Source: Salipiger thiooxidans (GTDB lineage: Bacteria > Pseudomonadota > Alphaproteobacteria > Rhodobacterales > Rhodobacteraceae). From it: 64,000 nt of DNA. Made by a program: the position numbers and the translations under genes. Below the pieces are notes generated by a model that was given only the letters and a program-made list of their open reading frames with translations, was not told the DNA's origin and searched no databases. The stretch covers positions 248,001-312,000 of the forward strand of contig NZ_FNAV01000001.1 in assembly GCF_900102075.1 (NCBI RefSeq), given 5' to 3'. This document shows, one piece after another, positions 1 to 8,419 of this stretch. The stretch's first letter is position 1. Each line of letters starts with the position of its first letter.

Positions 1-1114
1 CGCTGCGGGCGGCCGGCTCGGGCTGCACCTCGTCGTCATCGTCCCAGGCGGCGTCGAAGTCGGCTTCGAGCTCGGCCCGCACGGCGGCAAGCTCGCGGGC
101 GAGGTCATCCTCGTCCTCGGCGCTGAGGCTGCTCACGGTGTCGGCGCCGCTTTGGCCCGGCACTTCCTCGAGCACGCCGGCGGCGACGGCAGTGTCGAAG
201 CTCGCGCGCTTGACCTTGACCACGCGGGCGCGGCGCAGGGGCGGCGCGGCTTCGGGCGCGACCGGCTTCACGGGCTCTGGCGCGACGAGCGTCTCGTCCT
301 CGTCGAAGCTGTCGCCGAAATCCATGCCCGCGAGCGTGTCCGCGAAAAGGCGATCATCGGAGTCCGAGATCGCCTCGGGCAGCTCCTCGACCACCGGAGC
401 CAGAGACCCGAGCATCGCGGAAACCGCGCCGGTGTCCTCGTCCTCGGTGAACTCGTCCTCGCCACCGGCGTCGGTCGACACGGCGGAAGTGGGGCGCGAC
501 GCCCCCTCGGCGACAACGGCCCTGATGCGGCGCAGCTTGGCAGCAACGCTCTCGGGGTCGTTCAGCGGAGCGGAGGGCGCAGCCGTCGCGGCGACCACCG
601 GCCCTGCGAGTGTGAAGCTGCCCTCGGCGGCAGGCGCATCCTGTGCGGCCACGACCGGCGCCTCGGCGGCCTTGGAGGTGTGCTCTTCGACGACCGCGAC
701 CGGCTCTGTTGTGACGGCGGTCTGGACGACCTCGACCTCATCGGCCCCGGCGTTCGTCGCGACGGCCTCTTCCGCCACCTCGGCCGGCGCTTCCCCATGC
801 GCGGGGCACGCGGCGGCCGGGCGGGCGGCGAGGGCCGCGCCCATGGCTCCGACCGAGGCGCCGTTGCCGCCGTACGGGTTGCGCAGAGTCAGATGCCCCT
901 CCCCCGCTTCGGAGGCCAGCTGCGCCGTGAGAAGTTCGGCGGCGAGCTCCGGGTCGAACCGGGGCGGCTCGGCTCCGAAGAAGCGGTCCTCGTGCACCAC
1001 GCCGCGGAAGAAATGCGTGGTGTCCTTGACCACGCCGAGCGGATCATCGAACCCCTCCGCCGTGCAGGAGAAGGTGCCGTAGGAGACCGTCAGGATTTTG
1101 CTCGAACTCACCAT
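1..1114 (-). CDS. Conserved hypothetical acidic protein (3' end outside window)
   Basis: An uninterrupted reading frame runs from an ATG at 1112-1114 leftward off the window edge, so at least 371 residues are present and the C-terminus is missing. The N-terminus is compact and looks folded, with the run SYGTFSCTAEGFDDP near residues 10-24, followed by an aromatic stretch (TTHFFRGVV, DRFFGAEPPRF). From about residue 90 onward it is Ala/Pro/Glu/Asp-rich and low complexity, with acidic clusters such as DEDE and WDDDDE. No transmembrane segment or signal peptide is visible. I believe this N-terminal motif belongs to a conserved Rhodobacteraceae family without an established function. It is divergent from the thiamine pyrophosphokinase gene. 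The start is chosen as the first ATG; its ribosome binding site is weak. Confidence 0.75.
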   Translation of the reverse strand, partial: MVSSSKILTVSYGTFSCTAEGFDDPLGVVKDTTHFFRGVVHEDRFFGAEPPRFDPELAAELLTAQLASEAGEGHLTLRNPYGGNGASVGAMGAALAARPAAACPAHGEAPAEVAEEAVATNAGADEVEVVQTAVTTEPVAVVEEHTSKAAEAPVVAAQDAPAAEGSFTLAGPVVAATAAPSAPLNDPESVAAKLRRIRAVVAEGASRPTSAVSTDAGGEDEFTEDEDTGAVSAMLGSLAPVVEELPEAISDSDDRLFADTLAGMDFGDSFDEDETLVAPEPVKPVAPEAAPPLRRARVVKVKRASFDTAVAAGVLEEVPGQSGADTVSSLSAEDEDDLARELAAVRAELEADFDAAWDDDDEVQPEPAARS

Positions 1115-1252
1115 GTGCTGCTCACTTTCGATCGGACTTCAACCGAGTATGTACCATGTTTACCAAGACCAAAGCCGATCAAATCTTAGGTAAACACAGT
1201 ATCATTTCATGTTCGGATTGTGTCCTGTTTCGCGAAAAGCCATTAATTCGCC

Positions 1253-1942
1253 ATGAATGACGGTCTCGTTTCCCATCCCGGCCCTGTTCTCCTCGTCGGA
1301 GGCGGCAAAAGCGACCCAGATCAGCTTCGGGAGCTGCTCGACACCTGCGCCCTGCGGGTGGCGGCCGATGGCGGTGCCGAAACGCTGCTTGCGCTCGGCG
1401 TCATGCCGGATGCGGTGATCGGGGACCTGGATTCCCTCACCGACGTGTCGCGCGCCCGCATCCCGGCGGAGCGCGTGCATCACATACCCGAGCAGAACAG
1501 CACCGATTTCGACAAGTGCCTGAGCAACATCACCGCGCCGCTGGTCTACGGGACGGGCTTCCTCGGGCCGCGGGTCGATCACCAGCTTGCCGGGCTCACG
1601 GTGCTGGCGAACCGGCCCGACCGGCGCTGCATCCTGCTGGGCGAGGAAGACGTCATCGCGCTGGCGCCGCCCGAGATCGAGCTCTCACTGCCTGTGGCGA
1701 CGCGGCTGTCTCTCTATCCTCTGGCGGCCATGCGGGGCGAAAGCGAGGGGCTGCGCTGGCCGCTCGACGGCATCGAGTTTGCGCCCGCCCGGCGCGTGGG
1801 AACGTCGAACGAGACCAGCGAGACGCGGGTCCGCCTGCGCTTCGACGCGCCGGCGATGCTGATCATTCTGCCGGTGGAGTCGACACCTGCGCTGTCGCGA
1901 GGGCTGCTTTCTGCGCCCGCGACGTGGCCCGCTCACGCATGA
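1253..1942 (+). CDS. thiN: Thiamine pyrophosphokinase (thiamine diphosphokinase)
   Basis: This 229-residue cytosolic enzyme should transfer pyrophosphate from ATP to thiamine, giving thiamine diphosphate, the cofactor of transketolase and 2-oxoacid dehydrogenases. Family motifs are in the right order: VAADGG (36-41), IGDLDS (56-61), DFDKCL (85-90) and GFLGPRVDH (102-110). The C-terminal beta-rich thiamine-binding part follows, with TSNETSE near 190. Length is normal for the bacterial family. The last 80 bases overlap, antisense, the 3' end of the converging EamA-family gene, so about 26 C-terminal residues are encoded in DNA used on both strands. I see no TPP riboswitch upstream. Confidence 0.9.
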   Translation: MNDGLVSHPGPVLLVGGGKSDPDQLRELLDTCALRVAADGGAETLLALGVMPDAVIGDLDSLTDVSRARIPAERVHHIPEQNSTDFDKCLSNITAPLVYGTGFLGPRVDHQLAGLTVLANRPDRRCILLGEEDVIALAPPEIELSLPVATRLSLYPLAAMRGESEGLRWPLDGIEFAPARRVGTSNETSETRVRLRFDAPAMLIILPVESTPALSRGLLSAPATWPAHA

Positions 1943-2804
1943 GGATATAGAGCCCTGCCGCGATGGTGACGCAGATGCCCACCGTCGCGAGGGGATTCGG
2001 GAGGTCACCGAAGATCATGAAGCCGAGCGCGGTCGCGACCGGTATCTCGAGATACTGCATCGGCGCCAGCGTCGCGCCCGGAGCGTAGCGCAGCGACCAG
2101 GTCATCAGCAGATGCGCCAGCGTGCCGAGCAGGCCGATGGTGAGCAGCAGGCCCCAGGTCGAGGGGTCGAGGGAATCGCCGGCGAGGTTGGTCAGCCGTT
2201 GGCCCGGAAGCAACAGCAGCATGACCCCGATGACCAGCACCGCGATGCTGCCCGAGATCGCCTGAAGCGAAACCGCGTCGATGTCGCGCGAGATCTGCCG
2301 GGTGGTGAGCATGAAGAGCGAGAAATTCAGCGCCACGCCGAGCGGCAGCAGCGCCGGCCAGCCGACGTTCTGGAAGGCGGGCTGAACGACCAAGAGCGTG
2401 CCGATGAACCCGACGGCGCAGGCGATCATCCGGCGCCAGCCGACCTCTTCCCCCAGCACGTAATGGCCGAGCAGAAGCATAAGAAACGGCATGATAAAGG
2501 CGATGGCCACCGCATCGGCCAGCGGCAGGTAGAGCAGCGCGGTGAACATCATGCCGATCCCGAGGATGTGCATGAGCGTGCGCAGCAGGATGATCCAGAA
2601 CACCTTGGACCGCACGCGGAAGCTGCGGCCCGTGAGGACCATGATGGGGATCAGGACAAGCGCCTGCACCCCGAAACGGACAAGCACGAGTTCCGCCAAC
2701 GGGACCTTCCCTCCGAGGAGTTTCGCAACCGCATCGGCAAGCGGCGCAACGATGCAAAAACCAAGCATCAACGTGATGCCGAGAAGGGGCTTGTCATGTT
2801 TCAT
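1863..2804 (-). CDS. EamA/DMT-family transporter
   Basis: A 313-residue, very hydrophobic protein with about ten predicted transmembrane helices in two similar halves, as expected for the drug/metabolite transporter (EamA, formerly DUF6) superfamily. Examples of helices are GITLMLGFCIVAPLADAV at the N-terminus and TVGICVTIAAGLYILM at the C-terminus. Such proteins usually export small metabolites across the inner membrane, but the substrate cannot be read from sequence. An in-frame upstream ATG-like start would add nine residues; I chose the ATG at 2802-2804 because it directly precedes the first helix. The gene converges on and overlaps thiN by 80 bases. Confidence 0.85.
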   Translation of the reverse strand: MKHDKPLLGITLMLGFCIVAPLADAVAKLLGGKVPLAELVLVRFGVQALVLIPIMVLTGRSFRVRSKVFWIILLRTLMHILGIGMMFTALLYLPLADAVAIAFIMPFLMLLLGHYVLGEEVGWRRMIACAVGFIGTLLVVQPAFQNVGWPALLPLGVALNFSLFMLTTRQISRDIDAVSLQAISGSIAVLVIGVMLLLLPGQRLTNLAGDSLDPSTWGLLLTIGLLGTLAHLLMTWSLRYAPGATLAPMQYLEIPVATALGFMIFGDLPNPLATVGICVTIAAGLYILMRERATSRAQKAALATAQVSTPPAE

Positions 2805-3043
2805 GAGGCGAGCGTAGCCGCGGCCGCACAACCGGGCAAGACACTACTTTTGTTATTTTTGGAATATATTATTGCAACCCATACGTGCGTCCGCGCCCTT
2901 CCCCTGCGTGACGCACACGCCGCTTACCGGCCGTCCCGAGGCCGCGCCGCGCGACGCCGGGGCACCGGCATCCATTGCCGGGTTGCGCCGCTGCGCCGCT
3001 TCCCCTACATAGCCCGCCAGAACCGCAGGATCCGGAACTCTCC

Positions 3044-3424
3044 ATGCAGAACGTCATTCTCATCGTTCATCTTCTCCTCGCGCTCTCGCTGATCGGGGTC
3101 GTGCTGCTGCAGCGCTCCGAAGGGGGCGGGCTCGGCATGGGTGGTGGCGGTGGCGCGATGAGCCAGCGCGCAGCGGCTACCGCGCTCGGAAAGATCACCT
3201 GGATTCTTGCCATCTGCTTCATCGCCACGTCGCTCACGCTGACGATCCTGGCGGCGCAGGATGCCTCGGGCGTCTCCGTCATGGACCGCCTCACCGGCGG
3301 CGCGCCCGCGGCCGAAGAGCCCAGCACGCCCGGCGAAATCGACACCGATTCCCTGCTTCCGCCGCCCTCCGCGAGCGGCCGCGAGACCTCGCCGGACGCA
3401 CCGCTCGTGCCTCGCGCCGACTGA
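3044..3424 (+). CDS. secG: Preprotein translocase subunit SecG
   Basis: A 126-residue small subunit of the SecYEG channel. It has two transmembrane helices, at residues 2-22 (VILIVHLLLALSLIGVVLLQ) and about 51-71. The characteristic loop between them reads QRSEGGGLGMGGGGGAMS, which is the SecG signature. The C-terminal 55 residues are Pro/Ser/Glu-rich and acidic, a tail common in alphaproteobacterial SecG. An earlier TTG in frame would add 23 implausible residues; the ATG at 3044 was chosen because it immediately precedes the hydrophobic helix. pyrG follows 171 bases downstream, the usual secG-pyrG order in alphaproteobacteria. Confidence 0.93.
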   Translation: MQNVILIVHLLLALSLIGVVLLQRSEGGGLGMGGGGGAMSQRAAATALGKITWILAICFIATSLTLTILAAQDASGVSVMDRLTGGAPAAEEPSTPGEIDTDSLLPPPSASGRETSPDAPLVPRAD

Positions 3425-3595
3425 GGCACGCACGCAACACCATAGCTTGAGGGCCGCGCCCGAAGCCGCAACAGCATCTTGCGGTCGTCTGGACTTGTTT
3501 GCGCGAATCTCTTATAGATGGACTCCCGTGATGCTGCGGTCCTGACGGGCCGTGGGTGTTCTGAAATTGAGACAAATTCACGGGGTCGCGCCACC

Positions 3596-5239
3596 ATGGC
3601 ACGTTTCATCTTCATCACCGGCGGTGTGGTTTCTTCGCTCGGCAAGGGTCTGGCCTCTGCCGCACTCGGTGCCTTGTTGCAGGCACGCGGCTTTTCGGTC
3701 CGGCTTCGCAAGCTTGACCCCTACCTGAACGTCGATCCGGGCACGATGTCGCCCTTCGAGCACGGCGAGGTCTTCGTGACCGACGACGGTGCCGAGACCG
3801 ACCTCGACCTCGGACACTACGAGCGCTTCACGGGCGTCGCGGCCCGCAGGACCGATTCCATCTCGTCGGGCCGGATCTACATGAACGTGCTCGAAAAGGA
3901 GCGCCGCGGCGACTACCTCGGCAAGACCATCCAGGTCATTCCGCACGTCACCAACGAGATCAAGGATTTCATCTCGATCGGCGAGGATGAGGTCGACTTC
4001 ATGCTCTGCGAGATCGGCGGCACCGTCGGCGACATCGAGGGCCTGCCCTTCTTCGAGGCGATCCGCCAGTTCGCGCAGGACAAGCCGCGCGGCCAGTGCA
4101 TCTTCATGCACCTGACGCTGCTGCCCTACATCAAGGCCTCTGGCGAGCTGAAGACCAAGCCGACCCAGCACTCGGTGAAGGAGCTGCGCTCCATCGGTCT
4201 CGCGCCCGACATCCTCGTGTGCCGCTCGGAAGGCCCGATCCCGCAGAAGGAACGCGAGAAGCTCGCGCTGTTCTGCAACGTGCGCCCGGACAGCGTAATC
4301 GCTGCGCAGGACCTTACGTCGATCTACGATGCGCCGCTGGCCTATCACCGCGAGGGGCTCGACCAGGCGGTTCTGGACGCCTTCCAGATCACCCCGGCCC
4401 CGCGTCCCACGCTCGACAAGTGGGAAGACGTGTCCGAGCGCATCCACAACCCCGAGGGCGAGGTCAACGTCGCCATCGTCGGCAAGTACACGCAGCTCGA
4501 GGACGCCTACAAATCCATCGCCGAGGCGCTGACCCATGGCGGCATCGCCAACCGGGTGAAGGTCAAGCTGAACTGGGTCGACGCAGAGCTCTTCGAGCGC
4601 GAGGACCCGGCCCCCTACCTCGAGAACTACGACGCGATCCTCGTGCCCGGTGGCTTCGGCGAGCGCGGCACCGAGGGCAAGATCAAGGCCGCCAAGTTCG
4701 CGCGCGAGCACAAGGTGCCCTATCTCGGCATCTGCCTCGGCATGCAGATGGCCGTCATCGAGGCCGCCCGCAACGTCGCGGGCGTCAAGAAGGCCGGCTC
4801 CGAGGAGTTCGACCACGAGAAGGGCGAGAAGCGCTTCGAGCCGGTGGTCTACCACCTCAAGGAGTGGGTGCAGGGCAACCAGCGGGTCAACCGCTCGGTC
4901 GCCGACGACAAGGGCGGCACCATGCGCCTCGGCGCCTATGACGCGGTGCTGACCGAGGGCTCGAAGGTGGCGAACGTCTACGGCACCACCACCATCGACG
5001 AGCGCCACCGTCACCGCTACGAGGTCGACATCAAGTACCGCGATGCGCTCGAGAAGGGCGGGCTCTGCTTCTCCGGCATGTCGCCCGATGGCCGCCTGCC
5101 CGAGATCATCGAGTGGCCCGACCACCCGTGGTTCATCGGCGTGCAGTTCCACCCCGAGCTGAAGTCCAAACCCTTCGACCCGCACCCGCTGTTCAAGGAC
5201 TTCGTCCGCGCAGCGAAAGAGGTCAGCCGGCTCGTGTAA
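3596..5239 (+). CDS. pyrG: CTP synthase
   Basis: This 547-residue enzyme converts UTP to CTP using ATP and glutamine, the last step of pyrimidine nucleotide synthesis. The amidoligase domain starts right at the N-terminus with [19 protein letters not shown], the family hallmark. The C-terminal class I glutamine amidotransferase domain carries the nucleophile in YLGICLGMQ (Cys380) and the His519/Glu521 pair in FHPEL. Length matches the family (about 540). The ATG at 3596 was selected over an in-frame ATG 78 bases upstream because CTP synthases begin directly with this strand. It lies downstream of secG, and the two may be co-transcribed. Confidence 0.97.
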   Translation: MARFIFITGGVVSSLGKGLASAALGALLQARGFSVRLRKLDPYLNVDPGTMSPFEHGEVFVTDDGAETDLDLGHYERFTGVAARRTDSISSGRIYMNVLEKERRGDYLGKTIQVIPHVTNEIKDFISIGEDEVDFMLCEIGGTVGDIEGLPFFEAIRQFAQDKPRGQCIFMHLTLLPYIKASGELKTKPTQHSVKELRSIGLAPDILVCRSEGPIPQKEREKLALFCNVRPDSVIAAQDLTSIYDAPLAYHREGLDQAVLDAFQITPAPRPTLDKWEDVSERIHNPEGEVNVAIVGKYTQLEDAYKSIAEALTHGGIANRVKVKLNWVDAELFEREDPAPYLENYDAILVPGGFGERGTEGKIKAAKFAREHKVPYLGICLGMQMAVIEAARNVAGVKKAGSEEFDHEKGEKRFEPVVYHLKEWVQGNQRVNRSVADDKGGTMRLGAYDAVLTEGSKVANVYGTTTIDERHRHRYEVDIKYRDALEKGGLCFSGMSPDGRLPEIIEWPDHPWFIGVQFHPELKSKPFDPHPLFKDFVRAAKEVSRLV

Positions 5240-5301
5240 TTGGTGAGGGGCTGTAGATGTGATACACATCCGGTTGTGCGATCTGGCAACCGGAGTGTCA
5301 C

Positions 5302-5910
5302 ATGCCCCAGCCCCCGGTCACGAAACCTGTCTACCGTGCCGCCGGCGGCCGCACGGTGTGGGTCACGCTCGACGACGGTCCGCATCCCAGCCGCACCTCG
5401 CAGATCCTGTCGGCGCTTGGGCGCCACGGGGTCAAGGCGGTGTTCTTCGTGGTCGGCACCAACGCCAAGGCACAGCCGTCGCTGCTGCGTGACATCTCGG
5501 GCGCCGGTCACCTGATCGGCAACCACACCTGGGACCACCCCGATCTCTCCAGGCTCTCGGCCTCGGCGGTCCGTGACCAACTCGAGCGCACCCGTGACGT
5601 GATCGCCCAGTACCCGGGCGGCACGACGCTGTTCCGCCCGCCCTACGGCGCCCATAACGCCACGGTCGACAAGGTGGTGTCGCAGCTCGGCTACCGCTCG
5701 ATCCTGTGGTCGGTGGACACGCTGGACTGGAACAAGTCCTACAAGCCCGACAAGTGGATCCAGCACGGGCTCGACCAGATCCGCAACCGGACCTCGAGCC
5801 TCGTGCTGGCGCATGACATCCAGAAGACCACGGCGGCGCATTTCGACGCCTTCCTGTCACGCATATCAGCGCTGTCGAAGACCGCCTTCGGAGCGCCGCA
5901 GGACATCTGA
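5302..5910 (+). CDS. Polysaccharide deacetylase (NodB homology domain)
   Basis: A 202-residue carbohydrate esterase family 4 protein consisting almost only of the NodB domain. Metal-dependent deacetylase motifs are visible: TLDDGPHP with the Asp pair at 24-25 (motif 1), GNHTWDH with metal-binding His75 and His79 (motif 2), RPPYG at 112-116 (motif 3), WSVDTLDW around 136-143 (motif 4) and LAHDI near 173 (motif 5). No signal peptide or membrane anchor is seen, so unlike many family members it appears cytosolic or uses an unrecognised export route. Substrate could be peptidoglycan, chitooligosaccharide or another N-acetyl or N-acyl compound. It sits 62 bases after pyrG on the same strand. Confidence 0.85.
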   Translation: MPQPPVTKPVYRAAGGRTVWVTLDDGPHPSRTSQILSALGRHGVKAVFFVVGTNAKAQPSLLRDISGAGHLIGNHTWDHPDLSRLSASAVRDQLERTRDVIAQYPGGTTLFRPPYGAHNATVDKVVSQLGYRSILWSVDTLDWNKSYKPDKWIQHGLDQIRNRTSSLVLAHDIQKTTAAHFDAFLSRISALSKTAFGAPQDI

Positions 5911-5917
5911 CGCCGGA

Positions 5918-5948
5918 CCGGCCGGAACGCGGCAAGCGCCCCGGCCGG
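5918..5948. terminator. Hairpin between convergent genes
   Basis: Two copies of the self-complementary octamer CCGGCCGG (5918-5925 and 5941-5948) flank a 15-base loop in the 45-base gap between the convergent deacetylase and DUF1353 genes. There is no T-run, so it would be a GC-only bidirectional terminator or merely a transcript-end hairpin. Confidence 0.4.
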
Positions 5949-5955
5949 CACCATG

Positions 5956-6786
5956 TCAGCGCGGTTCGAAGATCTCCGGCAGGTCGGTCTGGTCGGGCAC
6001 CTCCGGCTCGCCCTCGACCTCGCCCTCGGGCTCGTAATCGATCTCGATGTCCTGTTCCGACCGGCCCTCGCCGCCGCCCTGCCGCTCGTTGTCGGGGTTC
6101 AGGCTGGGGAAGATGTTGGGATACTGCCGGATGATCCGCTTCTCGAGCCGCTCGAGGTAGAGGATCAGCTCCGAGAGCGTCGGATCGTTCTTCTCGACAT
6201 AGGACTTGGCGTCGCGCATCGCTTGCTGCATCGCCGGCGGCGGCACGGCGGCCATGCTATAGTAGTAGTTCCAGCGCGGTCCGCCGAGCCAGACCGCCGC
6301 GAACATGACCTGCGCTCGCGGCTTGGCGGTGCCACCGGCGACCAGCGCGTCGTAGAACATGCGGTGCACATCCTGCCAGCGGCCGTTGTGGTACATCGCC
6401 CCGCCCTCGTTCCCGACGCCGCAATAGGCGTCGTGCACGGCGCCTGCGTTGACGTATTCCGGGGCGGTGGGATTGCCGACGATGGACACGAAGATCGCGG
6501 GGATCGAGGCGCCATCGGTGAGCGTGCCCGACGGTGCCAGCCATTCCCGGTTCTGCGCGTCCCGAAAGTGCAGCGTCTCCACCACCGGGTAGAAGGTGTA
6601 GGGCCGCTTTGGCAGGGTTACTGGTCGCGACCGGTCGACCTTCAGCGGGCTGTTTTCGTAGGAGCAGGTGGGCCGCGTCGTGCAATTCACATCCGAGAGC
6701 GTCCGGACCTCGTTCACGTCCTGCATGGTGGGGGTGCAGGCCGTGAGCGCCAGCAATAGCCCGGCAGCCATCTTGTATCTGGTCAT
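5956..6786 (-). CDS. DUF1353-domain lipoprotein
   Basis: A 276-residue exported lipoprotein. The N-terminus is a short signal peptide with the lipobox LTAC, giving a lipidated Cys at about residue 17 of the chosen product. The core matches the DUF1353 pattern: TLTDGASIPAIF followed by VHDAYCGVGNEGG, with conserved Asp/His residues of unknown role. The last 50 residues are very acidic (EIDYEPEGEVEGEPEVPDQ). The ATG at 6784-6786 was chosen over one 36 bases upstream because it leaves a normal lipoprotein signal. It is convergent with the deacetylase gene and divergent from a small membrane protein gene across a repeat-rich intergenic region. Function is unknown. Confidence 0.8.
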   Translation of the reverse strand: MTRYKMAAGLLLALTACTPTMQDVNEVRTLSDVNCTTRPTCSYENSPLKVDRSRPVTLPKRPYTFYPVVETLHFRDAQNREWLAPSGTLTDGASIPAIFVSIVGNPTAPEYVNAGAVHDAYCGVGNEGGAMYHNGRWQDVHRMFYDALVAGGTAKPRAQVMFAAVWLGGPRWNYYYSMAAVPPPAMQQAMRDAKSYVEKNDPTLSELILYLERLEKRIIRQYPNIFPSLNPDNERQGGGEGRSEQDIEIDYEPEGEVEGEPEVPDQTDLPEIFEPR

Positions 6787-6850
6787 GTCAATTCCTGAGG
6801 TTCTAAAAAACGGGTCGCGCAATCATGGGGAGAGAATTGCGACAGGCGCC

Positions 6851-6915
6851 AATTGACCCCGAACCGGCCCGGAAGTCAATTTCCCATGTCAGGCCGTGCG
6901 ATTGACCCATGTCAA
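6851..6915. promoter_or_regulatory. Cluster of TTGAC inverted repeats in a divergent promoter region
   Basis: The gap between the DUF1353 lipoprotein gene (minus) and a small membrane protein gene (plus) holds AATTGAC (6851-6857) facing GTCAATT (6875-6881) with a 17-base spacer. It also holds TTGAC (6902-6906) facing GTCAA (6911-6915). The nonamer CCCATGTCA occurs twice in direct orientation (6883-6891 and 6906-6914). These could be -35 elements on both strands or binding sites for a dimeric regulator. Confidence 0.4.
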
Positions 6916-6975
6916 GAAACACATTCCATACCAGTGATATGGAAAAGTTGCGAACGCCCCTTCGGAGAGACCGAC

Positions 6976-7161
6976 ATGCTCAGACTTGCAGGCATTCTCT
7001 ACTCGATGATCGCCACAACCCTTGCGGGCAGCCTCGTGGTCGCGACCCTCGTCACCGGCTACGACACGCTGGCGCCGATCCTGATCGCGGCCGCCGCCGG
7101 CGCGCTCGCGGCATTGCCCGTCACGTGGCTCGTGACGCGGGCGATCTATTCGGAGAGCTGA
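6976..7161 (+). CDS. Small two-helix membrane protein
   Basis: A 61-residue hydrophobic protein with two predicted transmembrane helices (about residues 4-27 and 32-53) and almost no soluble part, ending RAIYSES. The ATG at 6976 is preceded by GGAGAGACCGAC, a good ribosome binding site; an in-frame start farther upstream would add 41 unlikely residues. I recall similar roseobacter proteins sometimes being labelled CTP synthetase in genome records. Nothing in this sequence supports that label, since CTP synthase is already encoded at 3596-5239. Its last 16 bases overlap the 3' end of the converging phosphatase gene. Function is unknown. Confidence 0.75.
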   Translation: MLRLAGILYSMIATTLAGSLVVATLVTGYDTLAPILIAAAAGALAALPVTWLVTRAIYSES

Positions 7162-7601
7162 TCCAGCAGGCCACGCGCCGCGGTCTCGATCAGGTCGAGC
7201 GCCCCGTCGAAATCGCGGGTGTAGTAGGGGTCGGGCACTTCGGTCGCGCCAGTCGTCGGCGCGTAGTCGGTGAAGAGCCGCAGCGTGGCGCGGCCAGCCT
7301 CCGGCTGCATCCGTCGCAGATGCGCGAAGTTCTTGTCGTCCATGGCGAGGATCAGGTCGTAGCGCTCGAAATCCGCGCGCTGCACCTGCCGGGCCCGGAG
7401 CGGCGACAGGTCGTAGCCGCGCGCCTTCGCCGCCTCCTGCATCGGCCCATAGGGCGGCTCTCCCACGTGCCAGTCACCGGTCCCGGCGCTGTCGATCTCC
7501 AGCGCCACGCCGCGCGCCTCGGCCATACGTCGCAGCACGCCCTCGGCCGAGGGCGAGCGGCAGATATTGCCGAGACAGACGAAGAGGATACTCTGGGCCA
7601 T
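7146..7601 (-). CDS. Low-molecular-weight protein-tyrosine phosphatase
   Basis: A 151-residue cytosolic phosphatase of the LMW-PTP family. The P-loop CLGNICRS (Cys9 nucleophile, Arg15) sits at the N-terminus as expected, and the general acid Asp124 lies in VPDPYY near the C-terminus. Length and architecture are those of a single-domain LMW-PTP. No exopolysaccharide kinase (BY-kinase) is encoded nearby, so a role in polysaccharide regulation is not supported by context. It is divergent from the sirtuin gene. Confidence 0.9.
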   Translation of the reverse strand: MAQSILFVCLGNICRSPSAEGVLRRMAEARGVALEIDSAGTGDWHVGEPPYGPMQEAAKARGYDLSPLRARQVQRADFERYDLILAMDDKNFAHLRRMQPEAGRATLRLFTDYAPTTGATEVPDPYYTRDFDGALDLIETAARGLLDQLSE

Positions 7602-7654
7602 CGGGGCACCTCCTTTTGCCCCGAGCCTAGCCTCTGAGAGAAGAAGGGAAAAGC

Positions 7655-8344
7655 ATGGCCGGAAAGATCGTGGTCCTCACCGGTGCGGGGATCTCTGCCG
7701 AAAGCGGGCTGGGCACCTTCCGCGACGAGGGCGGGCTCTGGGCGAAGCACCGCATCGAGGACGTGGCCACGCCCGAGGGCTTCGCCCGCGATCCCGCGCT
7801 CGTCCACCGCTTCTACAACGCCCGGCGGATCCAGGCGGCGGAGGCCCTGCCCAACGCCGCCCACGAGGCGCTGGCGCGGCTGCAGCGCGACTGGCCCGGC
7901 GAGGTGGTCATCGTGACCCAGAACGTCGACGGCCTGCACGAGAAGGCCGGCGCCACGGCGATCCACATGCACGGCGAGCTGTCCTCGGCGCTCTGCTACC
8001 GCTGCGGCCACCGCTGGCCCTCTCCGCCCGAGATGGCCCCGGGCGAGCCTTGCCCCGCCTGTCACGCCCGCGCCGGGCGGCCCGACATCGTCTGGTTCGG
8101 AGAGATGCCCTACCACATGGACGAGATCGCCGACCACCTTCAGACCTGCGATTTATTCGCCTCGATCGGCACCTCGGGGCAGGTCTACCCGGCGGCGGGT
8201 TTCGTGCAAGAGGCGGCCTATGCCGGCGCCCGCACCATCGAGCTCAACCTCGCGGACAGCGAGATCAGCCGTGCCTTCGAGGATCACCGCGTCGGCCCCG
8301 CCAGCCGCGTCGTGCCGCAGTGGGTGGCCGAGCTTCTGGCCTGA
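7655..8344 (+). CDS. cobB: NAD-dependent protein deacylase, Sir2 family
   Basis: A 229-residue sirtuin that removes acyl groups from lysines using NAD. Visible elements are the Rossmann/NAD motif GAGISAESGLGTFRD (10-24), TQNVDGLHEKAG (88-99), the catalytic His106 in HMHGEL, and a zinc ribbon with Cys114/Cys117 and Cys133/Cys136. The pair Tyr54 and Arg57 (FYNAR) is the Y-x-x-R signature of class III sirtuins, which favours desuccinylase/demalonylase activity alongside deacetylation. The start at 7655 follows GAGAGAAGAAGGGAAAAGC. It is a single gene between divergent and convergent neighbours. Confidence 0.92.
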   Translation: MAGKIVVLTGAGISAESGLGTFRDEGGLWAKHRIEDVATPEGFARDPALVHRFYNARRIQAAEALPNAAHEALARLQRDWPGEVVIVTQNVDGLHEKAGATAIHMHGELSSALCYRCGHRWPSPPEMAPGEPCPACHARAGRPDIVWFGEMPYHMDEIADHLQTCDLFASIGTSGQVYPAAGFVQEAAYAGARTIELNLADSEISRAFEDHRVGPASRVVPQWVAELLA

Positions 8345-8367
8345 CGCCCTCCCCCGTCAGCAATGCA

Positions 8368-8401
8368 GAGGCCGCGCGCGGATCCCCGCACGCGGCCCCT
8401 C
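8368..8401. terminator. Bidirectional hairpin between cobB and the copper chaperone gene
   Basis: GAGGCCGCGCGCGG faces CCGCACGCGGCCCCTC, giving a stem of about 14 pairs with a 2-base bulge and one mismatch around a short loop. It sits in the 75-base gap between two converging genes. No T-run follows on either side. Confidence 0.5.
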
Positions 8402-8419
8402 GTCCGGCTGTGAGCCGAC

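Noticed and set aside
1195-1252. TPP riboswitch upstream of thiN
   Set aside because: The upstream gap is short and lacks the conserved THI-box CTGAGA element.
6976-7161. Label CTP synthetase for the 61-residue membrane protein
   Set aside because: No CTP synthase motif is present and the true enzyme is encoded at 3596-5239.
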